In this document: one piece after another, positions 31,927 through 42,026 of the stretch
Layout: each line of letters begins with the position of its first letter
How positions within the stretch are numbered: position 1 is the first letter of the stretch
DNA from: Nitrospiraceae bacterium
GTDB lineage: Bacteria > Nitrospirota > Thermodesulfovibrionia > Thermodesulfovibrionales > Dissulfurispiraceae
DNA length: 42,536 nucleotides
Reading direction: 5' to 3'
NCBI GenBank assembly: GCA_021371915.1
Contig: JAJFVG010000019.1
Location: 1-42,536 of the forward strand
Notes under the pieces: generated by a model
Seen by the model: only the letters and a program-made list of their open reading frames with translations
Told to the model about the DNA's origin: nothing
Database searches by the model: none
Made by a program: the position numbers and the translations under genes

Positions 31927-32667
31927 TTATCCGATCAGATCCAGTTTTCGTTCCCTGAGCACACTGGCGATCTCTTCAAATACAGGGGTCTTGATCTTAA
32001 AGACAGTGGACTGTCTTCCTATATCCTCAAGCTGGTGCGCATCCGAAGAACGCACCCAGGGTATTGATGAATATTTTGAGTATCTGCGCGATGCGATCTG
32101 ACTCGGTGTTGCTGATGATATCTCCAGTGCCTCAAAAAACAGATAATCAGGTATGGAGCCAAGTTGGGATAATACGCTCATGAAATCCCTGTCTATATGA
32201 CTCGCTATGGCTATACCGCCGATCGAGTGGGTAATCTCGACAGCCTCTCTGAGTCCAAGGCCTGACCACATAAGATCGTATGCTGATTTTTTCAGCGATC
32301 CGAATGATTTATTGCACTCAAGCAGGCTCAGAAAATTGTCCCTGCCCTGCCTGTCTGATTCACGTTTTTTATGGCGCATATGAATGATCGTCTCAAGCGA
32401 TCTGGCCTTCTGCGGGGTATCGAATATTGCAAGCACATGCGCCTCTTCTGTTGTTGTCACCTCGATCGAAGGCAGCACTGTTATGCCGGCTCTCTGGCCC
32501 TCAAGAAAAACCTCTTCCACATTTTCGGCAGTATTGTGATCCGATACGGCAATAATGTCTATGCCGCGCGATGCAGCCATATCGACTATAAGGCCGGGCT
32601 GCATATCCGGCATTGCACACGGCGAAGCTGAGGTATGTATATGCAGATCAGCCCTGAACTGCTGCAT
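31927..32667 (-). CDS. PHP-domain phosphoesterase-like protein
   Basis: About 246 residues with the PHP metal-binding motifs ADLHIHTS (start), AVSDHN, SIEVTTTEEAHVLAIF, ASHID and SSDAH. PHP proteins hydrolyse phosphoesters or nucleotide derivatives using a trinuclear metal site. ATG 32667 (MQQFRADLHIH) lies just after a GAGG, and the longer in-frame start at 32718 inside the DRTGG gene is unlikely. It overlaps the DRTGG gene by 20 bp, indicating one operon. A signalling-nucleotide or kinase-phosphate function is a guess. Confidence 0.85.
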   Translation of the reverse strand: MQQFRADLHIHTSASPCAMPDMQPGLIVDMAASRGIDIIAVSDHNTAENVEEVFLEGQRAGITVLPSIEVTTTEEAHVLAIFDTPQKARSLETIIHMRHKKRESDRQGRDNFLSLLECNKSFGSLKKSAYDLMWSGLGLREAVEITHSIGGIAIASHIDRDFMSVLSQLGSIPDYLFFEALEISSATPSQIASRRYSKYSSIPWVRSSDAHQLEDIGRQSTVFKIKTPVFEEIASVLRERKLDLIG

Positions 32668-33049
32668 CTGCCTCAGCCCTGCTGTTAAGTATGTTGTACA
32701 GCAGTCCGGCTGCCTCAAATGTTGAGTGCGGAGTAGTCATTATAAGCACGCCCTCTGCCCTGGCCTTGCTCAGGGTCTCGGGCTGCGGCTGCCTGCTGCC
32801 TGTCAAGATGATGCAGGCAAGCCCTTTAACCAGGGCTACTGCCACTATGTTGGGATGCGTCTGCATCGTAATCCAGATATCTCCCTCTGAAGCATTGGCC
32901 ATGACATCAGAAAGCATATCGCTGATGTAGCAGCCGCTGAACCCGACAGATGCTGCGTCTCCTGAAACAGCCTCTGCGCACAGCGCCTGCGCAGCGCTGC
33001 CTGAAAGCATAAACCTGTGATGCCCCTTGCCCATACAAGCCTTCTTCAC
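32648..33049 (-). CDS. DRTGG-domain protein with atypical N-terminus
   Basis: About 133 residues. The core YISDMLSDVMANA, GDIWITMQTHPNIVAVALVKGLACIIL and the end FEAAGLLYNIL match the DRTGG proteins found with hydrogenase/NuoEF-like clusters. The usual N-terminal strand ending in DRxxTG is replaced by a divergent Cys-containing stretch (MKKACMGKGHHRF). It appears to start at GTG 33049, overlapping the RsbW-like gene stop (GTGA). ATG 33034 is an alternative. It probably binds a ligand or nucleotide; function is unknown. Confidence 0.78.
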   Translation of the reverse strand: MKKACMGKGHHRFMLSGSAAQALCAEAVSGDAASVGFSGCYISDMLSDVMANASEGDIWITMQTHPNIVAVALVKGLACIILTGSRQPQPETLSKARAEGVLIMTTPHSTFEAAGLLYNILNSRAEADAAVQG

Positions 33050-33477
33050 AAATATATTTTCATCTCCACTGTTGTGCCTTCACCCACAACAGTGTCTATC
33101 CTCATTCTGTCGCTGCACTTCTTCATGTTGGACAGACCCATGCCGGCGCCCCAGCCCATGTCCCTTACCCAGTCAGGCGCTGTAGAGTAGCCCTCCTGCA
33201 TAGCCAGTTCGATATTCTCTATGCCCGGGCCCATATCATTTGCGAGTATGTTTATCTCGCCGACATTTATTTCGTACTCAAGCATACCTGCTGCTGCATG
33301 TATTATCACATTCATCTCAGCCTCGAATGCTGCTACAGCCGCCCTCTCTGCGCCGGAGCGCGAAACACCCAGGCTCAGAAGCAGTGACTTTAGTTCGCTG
33401 GATGCCCTGCCGGCATTTGCGAAGTCACCGCCAACCAGCCTGTATGAACCATGGATCGGATGGGTTATCTTCATCAT
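33046..33477 (-). CDS. RsbW-like anti-sigma-type ATPase
   Basis: This 143-residue protein is a GHKL ATPase of the serine-kinase/anti-sigma type, with N box AAFEAEMNVIIHA, G1 NDMGPGIENIELAM and G2 GWGAGMGLSNMKKC. In Firmicutes such domains phosphorylate or sequester partner proteins; here it belongs to the kinase cassette that usually travels with NuoEF-like redox operons. It starts at ATG 33477 (a second ATG follows directly) and overlaps the DRTGG gene by 4 bp. Confidence 0.85.
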   Translation of the reverse strand: MMKITHPIHGSYRLVGGDFANAGRASSELKSLLLSLGVSRSGAERAAVAAFEAEMNVIIHAAAGMLEYEINVGEINILANDMGPGIENIELAMQEGYSTAPDWVRDMGWGAGMGLSNMKKCSDRMRIDTVVGEGTTVEMKIYL

Positions 33478-33501
33478 AACAGCTAACTCATACCCTGGCT
33501 T

Positions 33502-34269
33502 TTATTTTGCACCCTCTGCTGCGCCTGAGTCCAGGGGAAGCCTTACATAAAAGCTCGCGCCCTCATTGGGCACACTGCTTACAGTTATGTCTCCTCTGTA
33601 TTTTTTTACAATTCCATAACTGACCGAAAGACCAAGGCCTGTTCCCTTGCCATGCTTGGTTGTGAAGAACGGCTCGAATATTTTGTTTATATCATCTTGC
33701 GGAATTCCAGTGCCTGAATCAGAAAATTCGATCTCAGCAAATGCCCTGCCTTCTGATTCAACAGCCCTTGTAACAATCTTCATGGCCCCGTGCTTGTCCA
33801 TCGCATCTGAGGCATTCATAAGAAGACTGATTATCACCTGCCTCAGGTGAGACGGATCCATTCGAACAGCAGGGAGAGCCTCATCAACCTGCACATCGAA
33901 AATAATGCTGAAAAACCGCGGCTGGTTTTTTATCAGGTTAACCGTATCCATTACAACTTCATTTATGCTCAAAAATATACTGCCGGATGTCTTTTTTGCT
34001 GAAAAATCCTGAAGCCCCCTTATTGATGCCAGACATTTCTCTGCTTCATTCATTATCAGAGACAAACTTTCAGAATGTTCAGCATTATTTTCAGAAAGTT
34101 GCTGGTACAGTTTTCTGGCAGTGTTCAGCACCATGTTTAACGGACCTTCAAGCTCATGGGCTATGCCTGAAGCCATCCTGCCCAGAGAAGCGAGTTTTTC
34201 CGCATTAATGAGCTGGTCGCTGGAATGGATGTATCTGCCATCATGATTAGAATACATGTCATCTTGCAT
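33502..34269 (-). CDS. Soluble sensor histidine kinase without sensory domain
   Basis: These 255 residues comprise a HisKA dimerisation domain with phospho-acceptor His38 in ASGIAHELEGPL and a full HATPase domain: N box LLMNASDAMD, G1 DSGTGIP, F EPFFTT, G2 GTGLGLS. There is no membrane segment and only about 25 residues before the HisKA, so it takes its signal from a partner protein. No response-regulator gene accompanies it in this window; the only receiver-like domain is the degenerate one fused to NuoE at 24394. It heads the minus-strand cassette ending at 31183, behind a strong terminator at 34313. Confidence 0.88.
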   Translation of the reverse strand: MQDDMYSNHDGRYIHSSDQLINAEKLASLGRMASGIAHELEGPLNMVLNTARKLYQQLSENNAEHSESLSLIMNEAEKCLASIRGLQDFSAKKTSGSIFLSINEVVMDTVNLIKNQPRFFSIIFDVQVDEALPAVRMDPSHLRQVIISLLMNASDAMDKHGAMKIVTRAVESEGRAFAEIEFSDSGTGIPQDDINKIFEPFFTTKHGKGTGLGLSVSYGIVKKYRGDITVSSVPNEGASFYVRLPLDSGAAEGAK

Positions 34270-34304
34270 AAAGCCGCCGTTATCGTTTTTGTTTTTTTGT
34301 TTTG

Positions 34305-34335
34305 AAAAAAAACGGCGGGTCGAAATGACCCGCCG
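34305..34335 (-). terminator. Strong bidirectional terminator between the transporter operon and the kinase cassette
   Basis: CGGCGGGTC (34313-34321) pairs perfectly with GACCCGCCG (34327-34335), loop GAAAT. On the minus strand eight T follow; on the plus strand CTGTTTTTT follows. It ends transcription of the YeiH-like and small membrane protein genes. Confidence 0.9.
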
Positions 34336-34352
34336 CTGTTTTTTCTGAAATT

Positions 34353-34511
34353 CTACTGCGCAGGAAAGAATGTGTAGCTGACCCAGATAAGCAGGCCCAG
34401 AAGCGCAATACCCAGGCCTATGCTCCAGCCGACCAGCTTTTTTTCAATCGGCAGCAGAGGCTCATATTCCATCTTTTTCAGTTCATCTGACAGCTTGACC
34501 TCTTCAGGCAT
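34353..34511 (-). CDS. 52-residue single-pass membrane protein linked to the YeiH-like transporter
   Basis: This short frame starts at ATG 34511 after a perfect AGGAGG (AAAAGGAGGATTC) and ends at TAG 34353-34355. The protein has a charged N-terminus (MPEEVKLSDELKKMEYEP) and one hydrophobic helix (about residues 26-48, WSIGLGIALLGLLIWVSYTF). It lies 36 bp after the transporter gene and directly before a terminator, so it is the second gene of that operon. It may be a small accessory subunit. I do not recognise a named family. Confidence 0.8.
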   Translation of the reverse strand: MPEEVKLSDELKKMEYEPLLPIEKKLVGWSIGLGIALLGLLIWVSYTFFPAQ

Positions 34512-34547
34512 GAATCCTCCTTTTGAGTCGCATTTTTATCCCAAAGC

Positions 34548-36290
34548 TCACAGCACAGGCGGCTTCATTCCGTGGAAGAATAGCCACGATATGAACAAGC
34601 CCACCCATATGATAAAGCCGAACAGGCAGAGCAGGTATACTGCCGCAAGCTTGCCTATGCCTTCTTCCCAAAGCTTCTTGAAGTTGGAGACTATGCCGAT
34701 GGCAAAGAATGTGAGCACAAAGAAGAGCTGTCTGAAGACATTGCTTTCTGTTGTGGCAAGATTCGCATTGTCCAGAGTCTTCTTTGGTACTGCCATCTGT
34801 GTTTCAATAGCCTTTATCTTGTCCTTTGAAGCCTTGAGTCTTTCATTAAGCGCTGCTTGCTGTACAACAGAAGTTTCAGAAGCAAGCTGTTTTTCCACAG
34901 AGGCGATTTCTTTCTTTACGCCCTTTATCTCTGCCTTGAAAGGCTCAACAATTTTTGATGGGCCGAGGCAGATGAACAAGAAGACCAGGAAGGTAGCAGC
35001 ATAACCAAGCACGAATTTCGGAAACCTGTGCCATATCTCAGCGCCCCTGACCTTCTGTCCGGGTTTGCACTCGATCTTGGCGCACCAGACCAGCGCCAGC
35101 ACAAATGCCCATATGCCGATGAAGATGTCGATGAATATCTTGACCGTTGTGGTGGTCATAGTTATCCAGCCCTCTTCATATTTGACGCCTTCTACTGCCA
35201 AAGCCTTTGCCCTGATAAGGGAATCAGCAACCGCTCCGCTGGCCACTGCAGCTCCGTCTGTCTTTACAGCAAGCCCCATCCATCCTCCAGCCACAAGGGG
35301 CTCACTGGAAAGGAATATCTGCGCAAAGAACGGCAGCACTATCAGCTCTACAACTGAAAATACAACAACCAGGGATGAGACCATTATCGGCACAACAGGC
35401 CTGGCTCTTATCGCTCCGCCGGTTGCTATGGCCGCTGAAACACCGCATATGGATATGCCGGATGCAAGAGGCGCTGACCACTCCCTGCTGAACTTGAAAT
35501 ATCTTCTTGCAACATAATATACGACCGCCCAGTATATCAGGTAGGCCTCTATGATCGCGCAGAGACCCCTGAACATAACGGCTGAGGCGAGCATAAGCGC
35601 GCCGGCTGCCTTTACGCCGAGGGCAGCGCCCATTATTACTATCGCGGTCTTGATATACAGCTCCGGCCTTGTTGCTTCCTTAAGGTTGGCAGCTGTTTTA
35701 GGGAAAAAGTTGCCTATAGCCAGTCCGGCAATCAGCGCAACAATATAGCCTGCCTCTCCTGTCAGGTTCATTGACCACGGTATGTTGAATTTTGCGAGCT
35801 GGTCTTTTGTTGCAGCAATATAGGCATAATGCCCGAGAGTCCAGCATATAAAGGCAAGCGCAAAAATTACAGTGAAGCCCAAAGCAAACTTTCCGACATT
35901 TGCTCCAAGCAGCTTGGCTCCTATGCCCATCAGCACAAGCATGAACAGATACGTAACGATCAAGGAGGTAAGACCTGATATGCCCTGCTTCACATATGAG
36001 TCTCCAACCTTTAATGCGGACGCATCCTGAACCGTTATGGTTTCGTCCTTTCCATCTGCCTTTTTCAGGGTGACTTTGTTGCCGTCTATCTTCGTAATTT
36101 CACCCTTGACAGTGGTATACATCTTTGAAACAGGCGCTGTTGATTTTGAGATGTCGGTCCATACGCTTGTTTTTACACCCCAGCCCATAAGGTCATTGCC
36201 GGCGAATGTAAATAGAGAAATAACAAAAATCACAAGGCCAAGCCACAGGGACAGCCAGTCCTCACTGATGCCCTGTTTTTTTACTTCCAT
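34548..36290 (-). CDS. YeiH/UPF0324-family putative sulfate or anion exporter, enlarged form
   Basis: This 580-residue polytopic membrane protein has a core with the YeiH-family features ATRPELYIKTAIVIMGAALG, SGISICGVSAAIATGGAI and KTDGAAVASGAVADS. Typical YeiH proteins are about 340 residues. The extra length comes from an N-terminal helix followed by a soluble beta-rich insert with GEITKIDGNKVTLKKADGK (about residues 62-80), and from a charged coiled coil near residues 455-520 (heptad-like E/K/A-rich segments) before the last two helices. It starts at ATG 36290 after GGAGGTGG. Substrate (sulfate, sulfite or another anion) is only inferred from family naming; nearby sulfur-assimilation genes make a sulfur oxyanion plausible. 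Confidence 0.78.
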   Translation of the reverse strand: MEVKKQGISEDWLSLWLGLVIFVISLFTFAGNDLMGWGVKTSVWTDISKSTAPVSKMYTTVKGEITKIDGNKVTLKKADGKDETITVQDASALKVGDSYVKQGISGLTSLIVTYLFMLVLMGIGAKLLGANVGKFALGFTVIFALAFICWTLGHYAYIAATKDQLAKFNIPWSMNLTGEAGYIVALIAGLAIGNFFPKTAANLKEATRPELYIKTAIVIMGAALGVKAAGALMLASAVMFRGLCAIIEAYLIYWAVVYYVARRYFKFSREWSAPLASGISICGVSAAIATGGAIRARPVVPIMVSSLVVVFSVVELIVLPFFAQIFLSSEPLVAGGWMGLAVKTDGAAVASGAVADSLIRAKALAVEGVKYEEGWITMTTTTVKIFIDIFIGIWAFVLALVWCAKIECKPGQKVRGAEIWHRFPKFVLGYAATFLVFLFICLGPSKIVEPFKAEIKGVKKEIASVEKQLASETSVVQQAALNERLKASKDKIKAIETQMAVPKKTLDNANLATTESNVFRQLFFVLTFFAIGIVSNFKKLWEEGIGKLAAVYLLCLFGFIIWVGLFISWLFFHGMKPPVL

Positions 36291-36467
36291 AATCCACCTC
36301 CACAGGATTTGATTGGACTACAGAAAAAACACGATTCGCAAGAACCCCTTAGTCCTCCTTGCAATTCAAAATATGCCTCTGATCCGGCTAACCCGGCCAC
36401 TCCCCTCTTTTAATAACAACAGTATTACAGATTATGCCGATTGTCAAGCATAATATATGTATAGTGT

Positions 36468-36496
36468 TTGAAATTACGGCTTTTTAATGGTAGTAT
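36468..36496 (+). promoter_or_regulatory. Candidate sigma-70 promoter of the DUF1015-gap-pgk genes
   Basis: TTGAAA (36468-36473) and TAGTAT (36491-36496) are 17 bp apart, 76 bp upstream of the DUF1015 start. The rest of the 282-bp gap (36291-36572) is AT-rich with no gene. Confidence 0.5.
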
Positions 36497-36572
36497 ACAA
36501 ATGTATTTTTTCCGGCTAACTTAATTAAGTGCACATTTTCTGCACTCACAATTAAAAACAAAGAGAAGGTAA

Positions 36573-38868
<2,296 letters not shown>

Positions 38869-38871
38869 CAG

Positions 38872-40101
38872 ATGGCCAGAAAAAACGGCGTTGATCTGGA
38901 CATAAAAGGAGTGCTCACAAAACTGACGATTGAAGACCTGCCGATAAAAGGCAAAAAGGTTTTTATAAGGACAGACTTCAATGTGCCGCTTGATGACAAC
39001 CTGAAGATCACTGATGACCGTAGAATACGATCGAGCCTTCCGACAATAAACTACGCTATAGATGAAGGCGCAAAGGTTATACTTGCCTCGCATCTGGGCA
39101 GGCCTAAAGGCAAGGTTGATCCAAGATTCAGCATGGCTCCTGTTGTAAAAAGGCTCCAGCGCCTGCTGAATAAAGAGGTGCTATTCGCTCCTGACTGCAT
39201 CGGTTCCCAGGTGGAAAATCTGGTCAGCAGGATGAAAGACGGAGATGTGCTTCTGCTGGAGAACCTGAGATTCCATGCTGAAGAAGAAAAGAATGACGAG
39301 GCATTTTCCAAAGCCCTATCCAAACTTGCTGACTACTACATTAACGACGCTTTTGGCGCAGCACACAGGGCTCACTCTTCAATTGTCGGCATAACAAAAT
39401 TTCTGCCATCCGCAGCAGGTTTTCTGCTTAAAAAAGAGATCGAGTACCTCAAGGGAGTAGTTGAAAATCCTATAAGGCCTCTTGTAGCCATTCTGGGCGG
39501 AGCAAAGGTATCCGGTAAGATCGGCGTGCTCGAAAACCTGGCTAATAAGGTTGACAAGGTTATAGTTGGCGGAGGCATGGCCTACACCTTTCTCAAAGCA
39601 ATGGGATACGAAATCGGCGACTCAATGGTAGAGACCGACATGCTCGACATGGCCGGCAACATAATCGACAGCCTGAAGAAGAACAATGTGAAGTTCTATC
39701 TGCCGGTTGACTGCGTAATAGCCCAGAGCATTGAGCCAGGGGCAGAGACCAAGATAGTCACTTCCCAGGAGATACCAAAAGGCTGGCGCGGCCTGGATAT
39801 AGGCCCTGCCTCTGTAAAGCTCTTTTCTGAAGCGCTCCAGAATGCCAAATCAATAATCTGGAACGGACCGATGGGAGTTTTCGAGGTAGACGCCTTCTCA
39901 AGAGGCACACTTGCCATAGCACACTCGGTTGCTGACGCATTTGCTCTTACAATAGTCGGGGGCGGAGACACTGACTACGCAATCCACAGAGCCGGGGTCA
40001 GCGATGCCATAACATTTATATCAACAGGCGGCGGAGCCTCGCTCCAGTTGCTCGAAGGCAAAGACCTGCCTGGCATATCTGCACTGTCTGACAAGAAATA
40101 A
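38872..40101 (+). CDS. pgk: Phosphoglycerate kinase
   Basis: This 409-residue enzyme transfers phosphate between 1,3-bisphosphoglycerate and ADP. Seen are RTDFNVPLDD (substrate loop), ASHLGRPKGK, LLLENLRFHAEEEKND, AHRAHSSIVG, ILGGAKVSGKIGVLENL and the nucleotide-binding WNGPMGVFE and VGGGDTDYA. The N-terminus is about 14 residues longer than usual (MARKNGVDLDIKG before LTKLTIEDL). ATG 38872 follows a GAGGGGG and sits 3 bp after gap, so the extension is probably real. It is the last gene before a bidirectional terminator. Confidence 0.96.
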   Translation: MARKNGVDLDIKGVLTKLTIEDLPIKGKKVFIRTDFNVPLDDNLKITDDRRIRSSLPTINYAIDEGAKVILASHLGRPKGKVDPRFSMAPVVKRLQRLLNKEVLFAPDCIGSQVENLVSRMKDGDVLLLENLRFHAEEEKNDEAFSKALSKLADYYINDAFGAAHRAHSSIVGITKFLPSAAGFLLKKEIEYLKGVVENPIRPLVAILGGAKVSGKIGVLENLANKVDKVIVGGGMAYTFLKAMGYEIGDSMVETDMLDMAGNIIDSLKKNNVKFYLPVDCVIAQSIEPGAETKIVTSQEIPKGWRGLDIGPASVKLFSEALQNAKSIIWNGPMGVFEVDAFSRGTLAIAHSVADAFALTIVGGGDTDYAIHRAGVSDAITFISTGGGASLQLLEGKDLPGISALSDKK

Positions 40102-40104
40102 AAA

Positions 40105-40136
40105 AAAGGCCCTGCTGCAAAGCAGGGCCTTTGAAT
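40105..40136. terminator. Bidirectional terminator between pgk and speD
   Basis: AAAGGCCCTGCT (40105-40116) and AGCAGGGCCTTT (40121-40132) form a perfect 12-bp stem with a GCAA loop. T-rich tails occur on both strands. It serves the convergent pgk and speD genes. Confidence 0.92.
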
Positions 40137-40154
40137 TTTCCGTTTTAAAACCTG

Positions 40155-40562
40155 CTAGCCCACCATCTCCAGTTCAGATTCACAAATCTTGTGAGGAAGC
40201 CTCTCGTTTGAGCACGATAGAAGCCCTCTTTTCATCTCCACTATGGATGGATTTTTACTGTCAAATACACCAATAAGATAGTTAGCAGCCACTTCAGGCT
40301 TGATCAGGTCTCCACAAGTGAAAATATCAACAGCCGCAAAACCGTACTCAGGCCATGTGTGTATAGACAGATGCGACTCTGCTATTACAACCATGCCGCT
40401 GATGCCGAACGGGCTGAACTCATGGAATGAAACATCAATGATTGTGGCTTTGGCTTCCTTTGCTGCAGACACGAGCGCTTCTTTTACTTTGGTGAGATCC
40501 TTCAAAATATCGGGATTGCAGTCCCTCAATTCCACCAAAAGATGGGTACCTAAAGCATACAA
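40155..40562 (-). CDS. speD: S-adenosylmethionine decarboxylase proenzyme (prokaryotic class)
   Basis: This 135-residue pyruvoyl-dependent enzyme makes decarboxylated SAM for spermidine synthesis. Hallmarks are GTHLLVELRDC at the start, the self-processing site ESHLSIHTWPE (cleavage before Ser to form the pyruvoyl group), and VDIFTCGD with the catalytic Cys. Translation begins at TTG 40562, preceded by GAGGGGGG; no in-frame ATG suits. No spermidine synthase gene (speE) follows in this window. Confidence 0.93.
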   Translation of the reverse strand: MYALGTHLLVELRDCNPDILKDLTKVKEALVSAAKEAKATIIDVSFHEFSPFGISGMVVIAESHLSIHTWPEYGFAAVDIFTCGDLIKPEVAANYLIGVFDSKNPSIVEMKRGLLSCSNERLPHKICESELEMVG

Positions 40563-40841
40563 TTCTCTACCCCCCTCAGTTTAGAATCGAAGAAGCCGTC
40601 AGCTCCTTACAAGGTGTTAATGGTACAGCAAGAGGTTTGGCTTTGTCAATGCCTTTTTAAGCCTGCCGCCCCTTGCAGCCACAACGCTTGTCTGAAAGAA
40701 TTATAACAGAACAGCCCCCTGGAATCTATAAGATTTTTGCATATATATGCAGTCGGCAAAAACCTGCCGCCTCACCAAATCGCCCCATTCACCGCAATCT
40801 GATATAATAAAACCTCCAATAATATTGATTAAATAATTTAA

Positions 40842-42026
40842 ATGATTAAATTTAACCCAGATACTGACATTCAAAGATTAGACCACAGGCTAATTTATTA
40901 CTGTCTTTTAGCCCTATTCTTCTTTTTACCCTTAGCTACATCACCTGCGGTTATCGCATCCTCTCTCGCAATCGGCATATGGCTGCTTTCAGGAAGTTTT
41001 GTCAGAGACAGACACAGGTGGCTGCACCAAAACTGGACAATCCCTTTAGCCGCATTTATGATTCTGACAATTATAGGGTTGCTGTGGACTAACAATATGA
41101 CAGATGGACTTGAAATAGTATCCAAATCTCGCTACTGGCTGTTGGCATTTGTTGTAGCTTCATCTACTATAAACGAAAAAATATTCAGACAATATGCAAC
41201 AGCATTTGTCGCGGGTCTTTTAATACTATCTGCCTTTTCTATTTTGACTTACTCGGGAGTTGTTTCAACTGCCATTAAACTGCCTACAATATTTTCAGGT
41301 AAATCAATAACAGCATCTCTCTTTCTGGTTCTCGGCATTCTTTTTCTTTCCTTTGAATACAAGCTGCGCAGCCAGCTAAAACACCGCCTTATTATAATCA
41401 GCCTCATCCTTATCCTGTTTTTTACATTATCTATCTGTGGAGGAAGAATAGGTCATGTGGCTTTTATACTATTGTCTCCGTGGCTCATATTTAACATGTT
41501 AAAAGATCCAGGTATTTTGAAGATAGCGCTCTTGTCCATTATTTCTGTGGCACTACTCATGGCTTCACCAACTGTACAGGACAGAGCAAGCATGGCTGTA
41601 AAGAATGTTCAGGATAACGACATTAACTCATCAATAGGAATAAGACTGCATATGTGGGAAGGAGGTAGTAAAATTTTTATCAGGAATCCATTGTTTGGAG
41701 TTGGAACCGGTGGGTATCCAGCCGCAATGGAACATTATAAAAAGCCAGGGCTCACAAAAGAAAATATAACTCCAAAACATCCTCACAACAGCTACATTTA
41801 TATAGCAGCAAGCTATGGCATAACTGGATTGATGATTTTTTTGTGGCTGATTTATACAATAATAAAAAATGGATGGAACAGACGAACTTCAATTGTTGGA
41901 CAATCAATTCTTGGTTATAGCCTTATATTTTGTATAGGCAGTTTAACGGATACATTAATATTGTCTGTATCTCATGCTCCACTATTAGCCCTTTTAACAG
42001 GGATTGGAACAAAAGAAAATGAATAA
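40842..42026 (+). CDS. O-antigen ligase/polymerase-like membrane protein (WaaL family)
   Basis: This 394-residue polytopic protein has about eleven hydrophobic helices and a large periplasmic loop near the C-terminus. The loop contains RLHMWEGGSKIFIRNPLFGVGTGGYP and the family signature HPHNSYIYIAASYGITG, whose His is important in WaaL ligases. It would attach O-antigen or another glycan to lipid A-core. The gene is notably AT-rich compared with gap/pgk. It overlaps the next glycosyltransferase gene by 8 bp. Polymerase (Wzy) function cannot be excluded by sequence alone. A TATAAT at 40803-40808 may be its -10. Confidence 0.85.
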   Translation: MIKFNPDTDIQRLDHRLIYYCLLALFFFLPLATSPAVIASSLAIGIWLLSGSFVRDRHRWLHQNWTIPLAAFMILTIIGLLWTNNMTDGLEIVSKSRYWLLAFVVASSTINEKIFRQYATAFVAGLLILSAFSILTYSGVVSTAIKLPTIFSGKSITASLFLVLGILFLSFEYKLRSQLKHRLIIISLILILFFTLSICGGRIGHVAFILLSPWLIFNMLKDPGILKIALLSIISVALLMASPTVQDRASMAVKNVQDNDINSSIGIRLHMWEGGSKIFIRNPLFGVGTGGYPAAMEHYKKPGLTKENITPKHPHNSYIYIAASYGITGLMIFLWLIYTIIKNGWNRRTSIVGQSILGYSLIFCIGSLTDTLILSVSHAPLLALLTGIGTKENE

